The translations under genes and the position numbers were made by a program. The notes below the pieces were generated by a model. It was not told the origin of the DNA and did no database searches. It saw only the letters and a list, made by a program, of their open reading frames with translations. From Planctomycetota bacterium (lineage in GTDB: Bacteria; Planctomycetota; Planctomycetia; Gemmatales; Gemmataceae), in assembly GCA_021413735.1 (NCBI GenBank), contig JAIOPV010000188.1:97378-161377 (forward strand): DNA of 64,000 nt. Direction: 5' to 3'. Positions 1 to 7,982 of this stretch are shown piece after piece (positions within the stretch are counted from its first letter, which is position 1; each line of letters begins with the position of its first letter).

Positions 1-137
1 CCCGGACGACGATGCCGTCCCCGGCGTCGAAGTCGAAGTCCTCGGTACGGCGGGTCAGGACCAGGAGACCCTTGCGGCACTCAGGGCACTTCTCGTCGGT
101 CTGTTCGCCAGGATGGTTCATTGGAGGATCTCCATCA

Positions 138-482
138 CTACCGTGGGTAATTGGTTCTGTGGCAGCTCTGGATGTAGGCGCGGTACTTCCCAAGGCGATA
201 CTCGTAGACCTTAAGTTTGATGAAAATGCCCCGCCGGTCGGTCGCCTGCCAAGCGATGTCGTTGGGGTCGGGCGGAGTGCATTGGGCAACAGGCACCAAG
301 CACACGCCTCCCGGTCCCAAGGCGTCGATGATGTACTGAACGACTTCTCCATCCGACGGATCACGCCCAAAGTGATCCTTCAGATCAACTTTGGCTTGCC
401 GACTCGCGCGCTGGCTGAACTCGTACTCGTCGTCGTCGAGTAGACTCCGCAATTGTTGCTGTTCTGGAGGCGGACTTGGCAT
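138..482 (-). CDS. hypothetical protein
   Basis: 114 aa ORF, acidic N-terminus; no family recognised. Confidence 0.5.
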   Translation of the reverse strand: MPSPPPEQQQLRSLLDDDEYEFSQRASRQAKVDLKDHFGRDPSDGEVVQYIIDALGPGGVCLVPVAQCTPPDPNDIAWQATDRRGIFIKLKVYEYRLGKYRAYIQSCHRTNYPR

Positions 483-569
483 GCGGCCGAACCCCGCGGT
501 GGTGACAGTTCGTGAAGCCTTATCACATGGTCAGATCTTTTTCAGGTGGCCGAGTGTGCCAGATTGTTA

Positions 570-634
570 ATCATATGATCTGTTTCGGTGCGGTCAAGCC
601 CAGCGGCTCACCTGATTTCAGATCATATGATCTG
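570..634. promoter_or_regulatory. paired operator-like palindromes (ATCATATGATCTG and CAGATCATATGATCTG)
   Basis: perfect 16-bp palindrome at 619-634 and a second copy of its core at 570-582, in a non-coding AT-rich patch. Confidence 0.5.
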
Positions 635-999
635 TCGGGGCCGCGGCCAGAACTCCACATTTTCTCTAATCTTCTACTGGTAAAAGGCTTGCGTCGAATA
701 ATCAGGTCGTCAACTGGCTCCTGAAATATGTTCGCGACGCCCCTGACCGCTCCGACAAGGCCCCTTGGCACTTTCCATCCCGCCCCGCCGAGCCGATCCG
801 GGGAGACTGCCCGAGCCGTCGAACTTCGCAAGCTGCCAAGGCGGTTTCCATCCCAGCGGATATCGGGGACGCGGCATGAGGCCCCCGGCGCTCGAATCGA
901 ACGCCAACTTGCCCGGAACGCATCGAAGAGACGGGATTAATCGCTGCCGATGGACGCCCTCCCGCCTGCCGCTAAAATGCTGGTTTTGGAGGGCGTGCC

Positions 1000-1740
1000 G
1001 TGTTCAAGGGAACGGTGAGCTACCGGGCAGAGATCGACGGCATGGGGCTGAAGTTCCCGCTGTTCGATTACAAACCCACGGAACCGGCCATCGAGAAGGT
1101 GGAGATCGAAGGGCCGAATGGCGATCACATCCTGGTGACTGTCCATTTTTCGTCCATCGCGGCCCCCGACGATGCCCGCCCCATCGCGGCGAAGGCCGCA
1201 ACTGCCGCCCTTGATCGCCTAAGCTATCACCACGGGATCACCATCGGCAACCCGCACTTCACCGGCCACAACTTCAACCCTGTTAACCCCACGCCGGGCA
1301 CGTTCAGTTACGCTGGAAGCGGGATTGGACTGTTCGTGTCCGGGTCGGCGCCAGCCGCCATCGGGCTCCAGCCGGGCCAACTCAAGCCGGATCTCGAAGA
1401 CCCCACTCCCACCGGTGGACGGCACTTCCCACTATTTCGTTCCGCCCTGCTCTCGGGAAGCCCGGTCGAGACGTTCATGCACCTCTACAACTTGCTGCTG
1501 ATGCTGTACGGGGACAATCAGGGCAACGTTGACGGGTTCATCCGCACGGTCGAACCTGCCGTTCCACAGACCCCCAGCCCGAAGTTCGCAGGGGTGAATG
1601 AGACCCTCTACACCCGGCTCCGCAACGAGTTCGCGCATGTCCGCGTCGGTGTTGACATGAACCAGACGAAGGCGGAGATGGAACAGCACGTCGGTCACCT
1701 CCGGGACATCGTTCGCAAGGCGATCAAAGCGAAGCCGTAG
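1000..1740 (+). CDS. HEPN-motif (RNEFAH, Rx4H) protein, MauJ/ApeA-HEPN-like
   Basis: 246 aa ORF; C-terminal 'LYTRLRNEFAHVRVG' matches the HEPN Rx4H signature. Confidence 0.55.
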   Translation: MFKGTVSYRAEIDGMGLKFPLFDYKPTEPAIEKVEIEGPNGDHILVTVHFSSIAAPDDARPIAAKAATAALDRLSYHHGITIGNPHFTGHNFNPVNPTPGTFSYAGSGIGLFVSGSAPAAIGLQPGQLKPDLEDPTPTGGRHFPLFRSALLSGSPVETFMHLYNLLLMLYGDNQGNVDGFIRTVEPAVPQTPSPKFAGVNETLYTRLRNEFAHVRVGVDMNQTKAEMEQHVGHLRDIVRKAIKAKP

Positions 1741-1798
1741 CTCCGATGGTCGTTTCTGGTGCCGGATGCGGTGCTGCATAAAGTGCTTGACCGCGTGT

Positions 1799-2299
1799 TT
1801 AGTCGAGCTTGGCCTCGTTCTTCCTATGCCACTCGATGTGGTGCTTCCGGCACAGCCAACGGACTTCAAGCGGTTTCGTGTAGTCATCGTGATGCGCTTC
1901 GACTTGCCTCCAGCCGTCGGGAGCCCGAATTGGTATGCCGCACACTTCGCACGGTGAAGGGAGCAGATCGCCTCGGGCGATGGCATTTTTGACCTCTGCC
2001 CATGCTGCGGCTTTCAGTTGGTACGCAGCGGTGCGTTTTGCCACTTCGCCATCCGGTCGCTCTTCGATTCCGTGAGGCATCCCAGCATATCCGGGGTCGG
2101 AAAGCGACGCAGACTCTTGGCGATCAGGATCACGTTCGGCAATCTGATGGACTCCAGCCTTCACGAGGCAAGCATGTGCAGCCTGCTTTGTGACCCGGAA
2201 AAAATCCGCAATCTGAGCAAAATCGAATCCAGCCGCATAAAGCAGCGTTGCCTGCCGCAAGTCAATCTTCCTCTTGTATCCCTTTCTTACATATCCCAT
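1799..2299 (-). CDS. HNH endonuclease with N-terminal HTH-like segment
   Basis: 'CEVCGIPIRAPDGWRQVEAHHDDYTKPLEVRWLCRKHHIEWH' typical phage HNH signature. Confidence 0.8.
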   Translation of the reverse strand: MGYVRKGYKRKIDLRQATLLYAAGFDFAQIADFFRVTKQAAHACLVKAGVHQIAERDPDRQESASLSDPGYAGMPHGIEERPDGEVAKRTAAYQLKAAAWAEVKNAIARGDLLPSPCEVCGIPIRAPDGWRQVEAHHDDYTKPLEVRWLCRKHHIEWHRKNEAKLD

Positions 2300-2328
2300 C
2301 CAACTGCCTCCTTGTTGACGACATAAAT

Positions 2329-2362
2329 CTGTTTGACATGAACAATTGATTCTGTCAAACAG
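2329..2362. promoter_or_regulatory. inverted repeat CTGTTTGACA-N14-TGTCAAACAG in divergent intergenic region
   Basis: 10-bp perfect arms containing outward TTGACA hexamers, between genes at 2299(-) and 2405(+). Confidence 0.5.
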
Positions 2363-2404
2363 TTATTCAGTACGGGCAATGAAGCTCGGTGTAAATGTTC
2401 AGGA

Positions 2405-2722
2405 GTGAGTATGCAAATTGACAAATCGAAGCTGGCCAGTCTCGCGGCTGATTGCCATGTAAAACAGACCTCTATGCAGAGCCTTCATATGCAATTGCAA
2501 AAAGGCGGCACTCCCGAGATGGCGGGTCTATACCCTATCGCCAAGGTCGAATATCAACGGGCCAAAAATCTGCTCGACCTGGAAGTAAAGACCCAGTCCG
2601 TGACCATCATCAAACAGACCTCCCAAGCACATGCTAGCGATTGCGCGGTACATAACGCGCCCGCCCTGCCAGTTGGCCCTTGCGATTGCGACCTGTCGGT
2701 AAGGGAATCAGACCCCGCATGA
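2405..2722 (+). CDS. hypothetical protein
   Basis: 105 aa ORF, GTG or internal ATG (2411) start. Confidence 0.5.
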   Translation: MSMQIDKSKLASLAADCHVKQTSMQSLHMQLQKGGTPEMAGLYPIAKVEYQRAKNLLDLEVKTQSVTIIKQTSQAHASDCAVHNAPALPVGPCDCDLSVRESDPA

Positions 2723-2938
2723 CCCGAACACGTCCGTGACCGTCCTGCCCATCCATCAACTCCCCCGCCGAGCCATTTATCGGGTGATGCTGAAGCCGCA
2801 GCCGTGCCCCGCAAGCTGCCAACCGGGTTTCCCTTCGGGAGCCTCCCGGTTTCGCGTTGCCGGTCACAGCCCCAGCGGCTTCGTGCGCAACCCGTAACGG
2901 CCCCGATTGGCGGGGTCAGCAACTGAAAGGAATCGACT

Positions 2939-3517
2939 ATGACCAAGAAAGTAAAACTGACCAACGCGCGCCGTGATGTGATTCGTGAATACGGCGTCAA
3001 ACACATTAGTGCCAACATCGACCGCACCAAGGAGAAGAAGCACCTCGGGGTCATGACCGAGGCTGCGAACGCTGCGATCCGGGCCAAGTACCCCGAGGCC
3101 GACATGGTGGTCCTTCGGAGGTACAAGCTCGAACAGACGGATCGTTGCCTCAAGTTCCAGCTCCCAAGCGGACGGGTGGACGGATTCAACTTCCCCAGCG
3201 ATGCGGCAATAGCTGACATTCCGTATTGCCGGAGCTGCCACTACGGAAACAGCGACGTGTTTGTGGTGTCGTCCGCCTTCGAGAAGTCCTTTGATGAGTA
3301 CGCGAAGCTGAAAACCGAATCCGATAAACGCCAGCATGAGAAGATGCAGGAGTTTATGAGCTTCCTCGGTGCCTGCCAGTGCGTCGAGGAGGTGCTGGAA
3401 GTGATTGAGCTCCCGGAGGACATCCGCAAACGTGTCGGGCACGAATCCACCGGCCTTGTGGCCGTTACTCCGGAAACGGTCAAGTCGCTCAAGGCAACGT
3501 TCAAGAAAAGTGCGTAA
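2939..3517 (+). CDS. hypothetical protein (possibly Nmad5-like phage protein)
   Basis: 192 aa ORF with AAAGGA SD upstream; weak resemblance only. Confidence 0.6.
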   Translation: MTKKVKLTNARRDVIREYGVKHISANIDRTKEKKHLGVMTEAANAAIRAKYPEADMVVLRRYKLEQTDRCLKFQLPSGRVDGFNFPSDAAIADIPYCRSCHYGNSDVFVVSSAFEKSFDEYAKLKTESDKRQHEKMQEFMSFLGACQCVEEVLEVIELPEDIRKRVGHESTGLVAVTPETVKSLKATFKKSA

Positions 3518-3583
3518 TCTACCGGGCGAGGCATGAAGCCCCGCCCGTCCTATCCAACGTCAAATCAGAAAAGGAATTCCACC

Positions 3584-5512
3584 ATGACCTACCAACAGAT
3601 CGAAATCAATCACCTTGAACGTTCCCCCCTGAACGTCCGCAAAACCGACAGCCATGCAGCGATGGAGGAACTGAAAGCGTCCATCGTCGCTCACGGCCTC
3701 ATGCAGAACCTCGTCGTGGTTCCCGCCAAGAAGGGGAAGTTCAGCGTGGTCGCTGGCGGAAGACGCCTCGAAGCGCTCATCCAACTGCGGGACGAGGGCA
3801 AACTGCCTGACGATCACTCCGTCCCATGCCGAATCGCCGACCCGGCAGAAGCGGCGGAACTGAGCCTCGCCGAGAACACTGTCCGCCAGGCCATGCACCC
3901 CGCCGACGAGTTCGAGGCCTTCGCCGCTCTTATCGAGCAGAAACTAACCGCCGCTCAGGTGGCGGAGCGGTTCGGCACAACCGAACGGCACGTCCTTCAA
4001 CGCATGAAGCTGGGCCGGGTCGCACCGAAGCTCCTTACGGCTTACCGGGCAGGCGACGTGACGCTCGACGCCCTCATGGCGTTTGCGGTCACCGACGACC
4101 ACAAGCGGCAGCTCAGCGTCTGGAAATCGCTGGAAGGCTGGCAGGTCAACAACGTGCGCCAGATCCGAGGTAAGCTCACAGACACGCTGACCGATGCCGA
4201 CGACGACGTGGTCAAGTTCGTCGGTCTGGAAGCCTATAGGGCAGCGGGCGGGCGGGTTCGGGAAGATCTGTTCAGCGAAGACGTGTATCTCGAAGACTCC
4301 GCGCTACTGGAACGTCTCGCCAACGAGAAACTGGACGCCGAAGTCGAGAAGCTCCGGGCCGAAGGCTGGGGCTGGGTCGAGATCGAAAGTGACGACAGCA
4401 TTCCGGCATACCGTTGCGGGCGGATCGAAGCAAAACCAGTAGACGCGCCGGAAGAACTCCTCTCTCTACAAAGCCAACTTGAAGTCGAGATTCGGGACCT
4501 CGACGAAGTTATCGAGGCGACGTGGGAGAGCGAGGATTCGGAGGAAGAGGAACGACTCGACACGAAGCGCTCCGAGGTACAGGAGCGACTCGACGCACTG
4601 GAAGAACAACTCGAAACGTACGCCGCCTTCGATCCGGCAGAGATGGCGAACGCTGGATGCCTCGTCTCCATCGGCCACGACGGCGAACTCGACCTCGCAC
4701 GCGGCTTGGTGAAACCGGGCGACCACCGGCCAGCAGCGGCAGGCGCCAACGATGGGTCTACCGCGGCGAAAGAGAAGCCGGAGTTCTCACAATCGCTCAT
4801 CGCCGACCTGAAGGCGTACCGGACGCAAGCCGCCCAAGCCGAGATCGCCTCACACCCCGATATCGCTTTCGACCTGCTGGTGTTCCACGTCGCTTGCGAC
4901 GTCCTCAGCCCCAGTAGTTTCCTCCGTGAGGGGATCGACGTCAGCTTCCGGCAGAGCTACCCCCGCCCGAGTGTTGAAAAGGACGGAATTGCTACCAAAC
5001 GGCTTGAAGCCATCCGGGAAGGCTTGTCGCTCGCGTGGCTGGAAATCGATGGCGAGGACGAGCGGTTTGACGCATTCCGTCAACTTCCCGACGACGACAA
5101 ACGCCGCATCCTCGCCTACTCCACTGCGTTGACCTTGAAGCCATCGCTGGCCGGCAGTGGCGAGTTTCCCTCGGCCTACGAAATCGCCCTGTCCCTGACG
5201 GGCGGCAGCGTGGCCGAATACTGGCGACCCACGAAGGACAACTACCTATCGCGAATCACCCGCGAGCAACTACTGGCGGCCGGGAGCGAGGTCATGCTCA
5301 GCGGCAAGGAGTGGGCCATCGCTCACCGCGACGACAAGAAGGGGGCGCTGGTCGAGGTGCTGGACACAACCTTCGCGGCGTCTGGCAAACCGGACACGAG
5401 GGACGCGATCAAGAACTGGTTGCCGAAGGGCATGGAGTTCCGGGCCGTGGCACAGGAAGCCGAGCCGATCGAAGCCCCGAAGAAGGTCCGCAAAGCCAAG
5501 CAAGTAGCGTAG
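3584..5512 (+). CDS. ParB/RepB/Spo0J-type nuclease-domain protein
   Basis: 'SPLNVRK...EELKASIVAHGLMQNLVVVP...VVAGGRRLEAL..LSLAENTVRQAMHPADEFEAF' then HTH; ATG 3584 with AAAAGGAA SD. Confidence 0.9.
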   Translation: MTYQQIEINHLERSPLNVRKTDSHAAMEELKASIVAHGLMQNLVVVPAKKGKFSVVAGGRRLEALIQLRDEGKLPDDHSVPCRIADPAEAAELSLAENTVRQAMHPADEFEAFAALIEQKLTAAQVAERFGTTERHVLQRMKLGRVAPKLLTAYRAGDVTLDALMAFAVTDDHKRQLSVWKSLEGWQVNNVRQIRGKLTDTLTDADDDVVKFVGLEAYRAAGGRVREDLFSEDVYLEDSALLERLANEKLDAEVEKLRAEGWGWVEIESDDSIPAYRCGRIEAKPVDAPEELLSLQSQLEVEIRDLDEVIEATWESEDSEEEERLDTKRSEVQERLDALEEQLETYAAFDPAEMANAGCLVSIGHDGELDLARGLVKPGDHRPAAAGANDGSTAAKEKPEFSQSLIADLKAYRTQAAQAEIASHPDIAFDLLVFHVACDVLSPSSFLREGIDVSFRQSYPRPSVEKDGIATKRLEAIREGLSLAWLEIDGEDERFDAFRQLPDDDKRRILAYSTALTLKPSLAGSGEFPSAYEIALSLTGGSVAEYWRPTKDNYLSRITREQLLAAGSEVMLSGKEWAIAHRDDKKGALVEVLDTTFAASGKPDTRDAIKNWLPKGMEFRAVAQEAEPIEAPKKVRKAKQVA

Positions 5513-5561
5513 CTCAACCGGGGCGGTGGCGACGCCGCGCCAACCTGAAAGGAATCGCAAC

Positions 5562-5843
5562 ATGAAGAACAAAATGAACGACCTAAACGACCACCTTTTT
5601 GCCCAGCTTGAGCGTTTGAGCGATGAGAATCTCGACGAGAAAGGACTGGAACGCGAAGTCCAGCGCACCAGCTCCATCGTCAACGTCAGCGAACAGATCA
5701 TCAACAACGCGCAGGTGGCCCTGAACGCGGCGGAATTGGTGGCGAAGCATGGACGCGGCAATTGGGAGAACATGTTGCCGAACGTCGATGGTAAGCCGAA
5801 GCCGCCCGTCATCCCGGATTTCAGCGACAAGGGCGGCAAATGA
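5562..5843 (+). CDS. hypothetical protein
   Basis: ATG 5562 with TGAAAGGAATC SD; overlaps the next gene by ATGA. Confidence 0.6.
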   Translation: MKNKMNDLNDHLFAQLERLSDENLDEKGLEREVQRTSSIVNVSEQIINNAQVALNAAELVAKHGRGNWENMLPNVDGKPKPPVIPDFSDKGGK

Positions 5844-6502
5844 CGAGGGGCCGCCGCATTCATTATTCCGAACCGGAGCTGGACTGGATCAAGCGATCCC
5901 GCGCGCTGCCGCGCAAAGACGGGCACCGGAAGTTCTGCGAAAAGTTCGAGCGGGGCGACGTGACGCTCACGCACTTCAACTCCTTGTGCAAGCGGAAGGG
6001 CTGGCTGACCGGGCGCACCGGGCGGATCGAGAAAGGCGCGGAACCGTGGAATACGGGCATGAAGATGCCGCCCGGCAAGGGTGGCAATCACCCGAACGCC
6101 CGGAAGACTCAGTTCCAACCCGGAACGCGCCAGGGAGTTGCCACGAAGCTGTATAAGCCGATCGGCACCGAGCGGGTCAGCAGAGACGGGTATCTGGAGC
6201 GAAAGATCCACGACGGCATGCCCCTGCAGTCACGCTGGCGGGCCGTGCATCTCATACGGTGGGAAGCGGTGAACGGCCCGGTGCCCAAAGGCATGTGCCT
6301 GAAGTGCCTTGACGGGAACCACCGGAACACTGAGCCAGACAATTGGGTCGCTATACCGCGGGGCGCACTGCCGTTTCTCAATGGGCATCGGGGCCACAAT
6401 TATAACGAGGTGCCTGACGAGTTGAAGCCCGCCGTCCTGGCGTTGGCACGGTTAAAGCACGCAAAGTCGAAAGCCGCCAAAAGAAAGAAGGATCTGCCCT
6501 GA
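5840..6502 (+). CDS. HNH endonuclease
   Basis: 'HLIRWEAVNGPVPKGMCLKCLDGNHRNTEPDNWVAIPRG' HNH_3-type signature. Confidence 0.75.
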   Translation: MTRGRRIHYSEPELDWIKRSRALPRKDGHRKFCEKFERGDVTLTHFNSLCKRKGWLTGRTGRIEKGAEPWNTGMKMPPGKGGNHPNARKTQFQPGTRQGVATKLYKPIGTERVSRDGYLERKIHDGMPLQSRWRAVHLIRWEAVNGPVPKGMCLKCLDGNHRNTEPDNWVAIPRGALPFLNGHRGHNYNEVPDELKPAVLALARLKHAKSKAAKRKKDLP

Positions 6503-6582
6503 GAGCCTGTGAATCAAACCCCGTTTTCAGGTCGAAAAGCCCTTGTTTTCGGCGATCTGGAGGGGTTTGATTCACAGGCTCT
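6502..6582. repeat. 21-bp perfect inverted repeat with internal stem (81-bp cruciform-like element)
   Basis: agagcctgtgaatcaaacccc (6502-6522) / ggggtttgattcacaggctct (6562-6582). Confidence 0.85.
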
Positions 6583-6705
6583 GAGCCCTGCCCAGCAAGT
6601 TCTCCTGCACGAACAGCCCGACAAGCCCCTCGTCCCTTGCACTAACGTGGGACTACCGCCTATGCCGTACTTAGAGATGAAGCACTTCATTGGGCGAACA
6701 GGTCG

Positions 6706-7440
6706 CTATTCGATCTTGCCACATCCGCCGGCGTCGATCACATAAACATCGAATGTCTCACTGATAGGGTTGACCCCCGTGCCGCCCAGTAACGGGTAGC
6801 GTTCGTGGCAGATCTTCATGAGCCTCTTGCTGAATGCAAGGGCTTGATCCTTCGTTACCGTCCCGATCGCTTGCGCTTGCCGCTGGAGCACATATTTCTT
6901 TACGTCTGCATCCGCGCGTAGATCATCGAACTGCGGACGGTTGCCTTTCATGAGTTCATCGATAACCTCGGTGCTACCGAACGGATTGACGCCGCTGTGG
7001 TCGCACTTCAGGTTGGTGCCGAGCACCTGCAGTGTTCCATCGCGCTTTGTGGAACACTGGCGATGCTGATACCTGAACCCTTCATCGACCCGACTGTAAA
7101 ACATGGCCTGAAATGATACCAGCACGATCTCGCCGGGGCGGTAAGTCTTGCAGTAAGTGGAGAACTCTTCCTTCAGTTTGCCCTCGAACGCTCCGAGCTT
7201 TTCGGCGGAGAACACTTGGTCTGCAAAGAATACCCTCATGACCTCGTACACATCGAACCTTACCACATCGCTTCCGCGGCCGAGCAATCGCACGCCACCC
7301 GTGGCAGTGCCAAGCGCCGCATTGCTCAACTTCACAATTTTGGTAACCGTGTCCTCATAGGTGTTCTTCTTCTTCCGCACCCTCTTGTCTGCGGCGAGAA
7401 CCAGCGCCTCTGTCGTGGCAATCGCGTTGACGAGTGTCAT
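6706..7440 (-). CDS. proteasome beta/HslV-like Ntn hydrolase
   Basis: Starting at ATG 7440 (GAGGGA SD), removal of Met exposes Thr1; Asp17 and Lys33 at exact proteasome/HslV spacing. Confidence 0.7.
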   Translation of the reverse strand: MTLVNAIATTEALVLAADKRVRKKKNTYEDTVTKIVKLSNAALGTATGGVRLLGRGSDVVRFDVYEVMRVFFADQVFSAEKLGAFEGKLKEEFSTYCKTYRPGEIVLVSFQAMFYSRVDEGFRYQHRQCSTKRDGTLQVLGTNLKCDHSGVNPFGSTEVIDELMKGNRPQFDDLRADADVKKYVLQRQAQAIGTVTKDQALAFSKRLMKICHERYPLLGGTGVNPISETFDVYVIDAGGCGKIE

Positions 7441-7547
7441 CGAATGTCCCTCACGAATCCGCACAATCGCAGTCCCGCTGTAATCGACTCGTGCTGCCTT
7501 CGGCATCTGAGCCTCGACTTCGATTCTAGCGACGGTCGGCCACAGAT

Positions 7548-7982
7548 CTACTCCCGCTCGCGCGGCGTCACGTCCGTGACCTCGATCTTCGTCACGAACG
7601 GCTTTCCCTCTTCGCCGCCGAAGTCCCGATCCGCTTGCCGGATGCGGCGCAGGCAGTGATCGTTCAGTCGATCGTACAGCGGGCGCAGATTCCGGCCCTC
7701 GACAGTGACCTTCCAGCTTTGCAGGCCGACGAATAACACCCAGAACTTGCCAGGCGAGAACTCGGACAGCACCCCCAAATAAACGTACTGAAGCGATACG
7801 ACCGGCTCCTTTCCGCCGCGTTCGATGTCCAGCGCCTTGCAGCCCTTCGCCCACACCCAGCCGCACGGACCGACGTCCTGCCGGAGTTCCTTTTCCTCTT
7901 CGTCTTCGGGAACTGCCGGGTCGGTCTTTCCCGGTCTGCCGTTCAGAATGTCCTTCAAACTCCCGCCTTTATCGGCCGACAT
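7548..7982 (-). CDS. hypothetical protein
   Basis: 144 aa ORF overlapping the end of the relaxase gene. Confidence 0.55.
   Translation of the reverse strand: MSADKGGSLKDILNGRPGKTDPAVPEDEEEKELRQDVGPCGWVWAKGCKALDIERGGKEPVVSLQYVYLGVLSEFSPGKFWVLFVGLQSWKVTVEGRNLRPLYDRLNDHCLRRIRQADRDFGGEEGKPFVTKIEVTDVTPRERE

Noticed and set aside
5270-6211. 313-aa antisense ORF spanning ParB/HNH genes
   Set aside because: Overlaps three well-supported + strand genes; composition typical of shadow frames.
7441-7866. N-terminal extension of the Ntn-hydrolase ORF (386-aa version)
   Set aside because: Overlaps the 7548-7982 gene, has Arg/Gly-rich shadow composition, and ATG 7440 has an SD and gives exact catalytic spacing.
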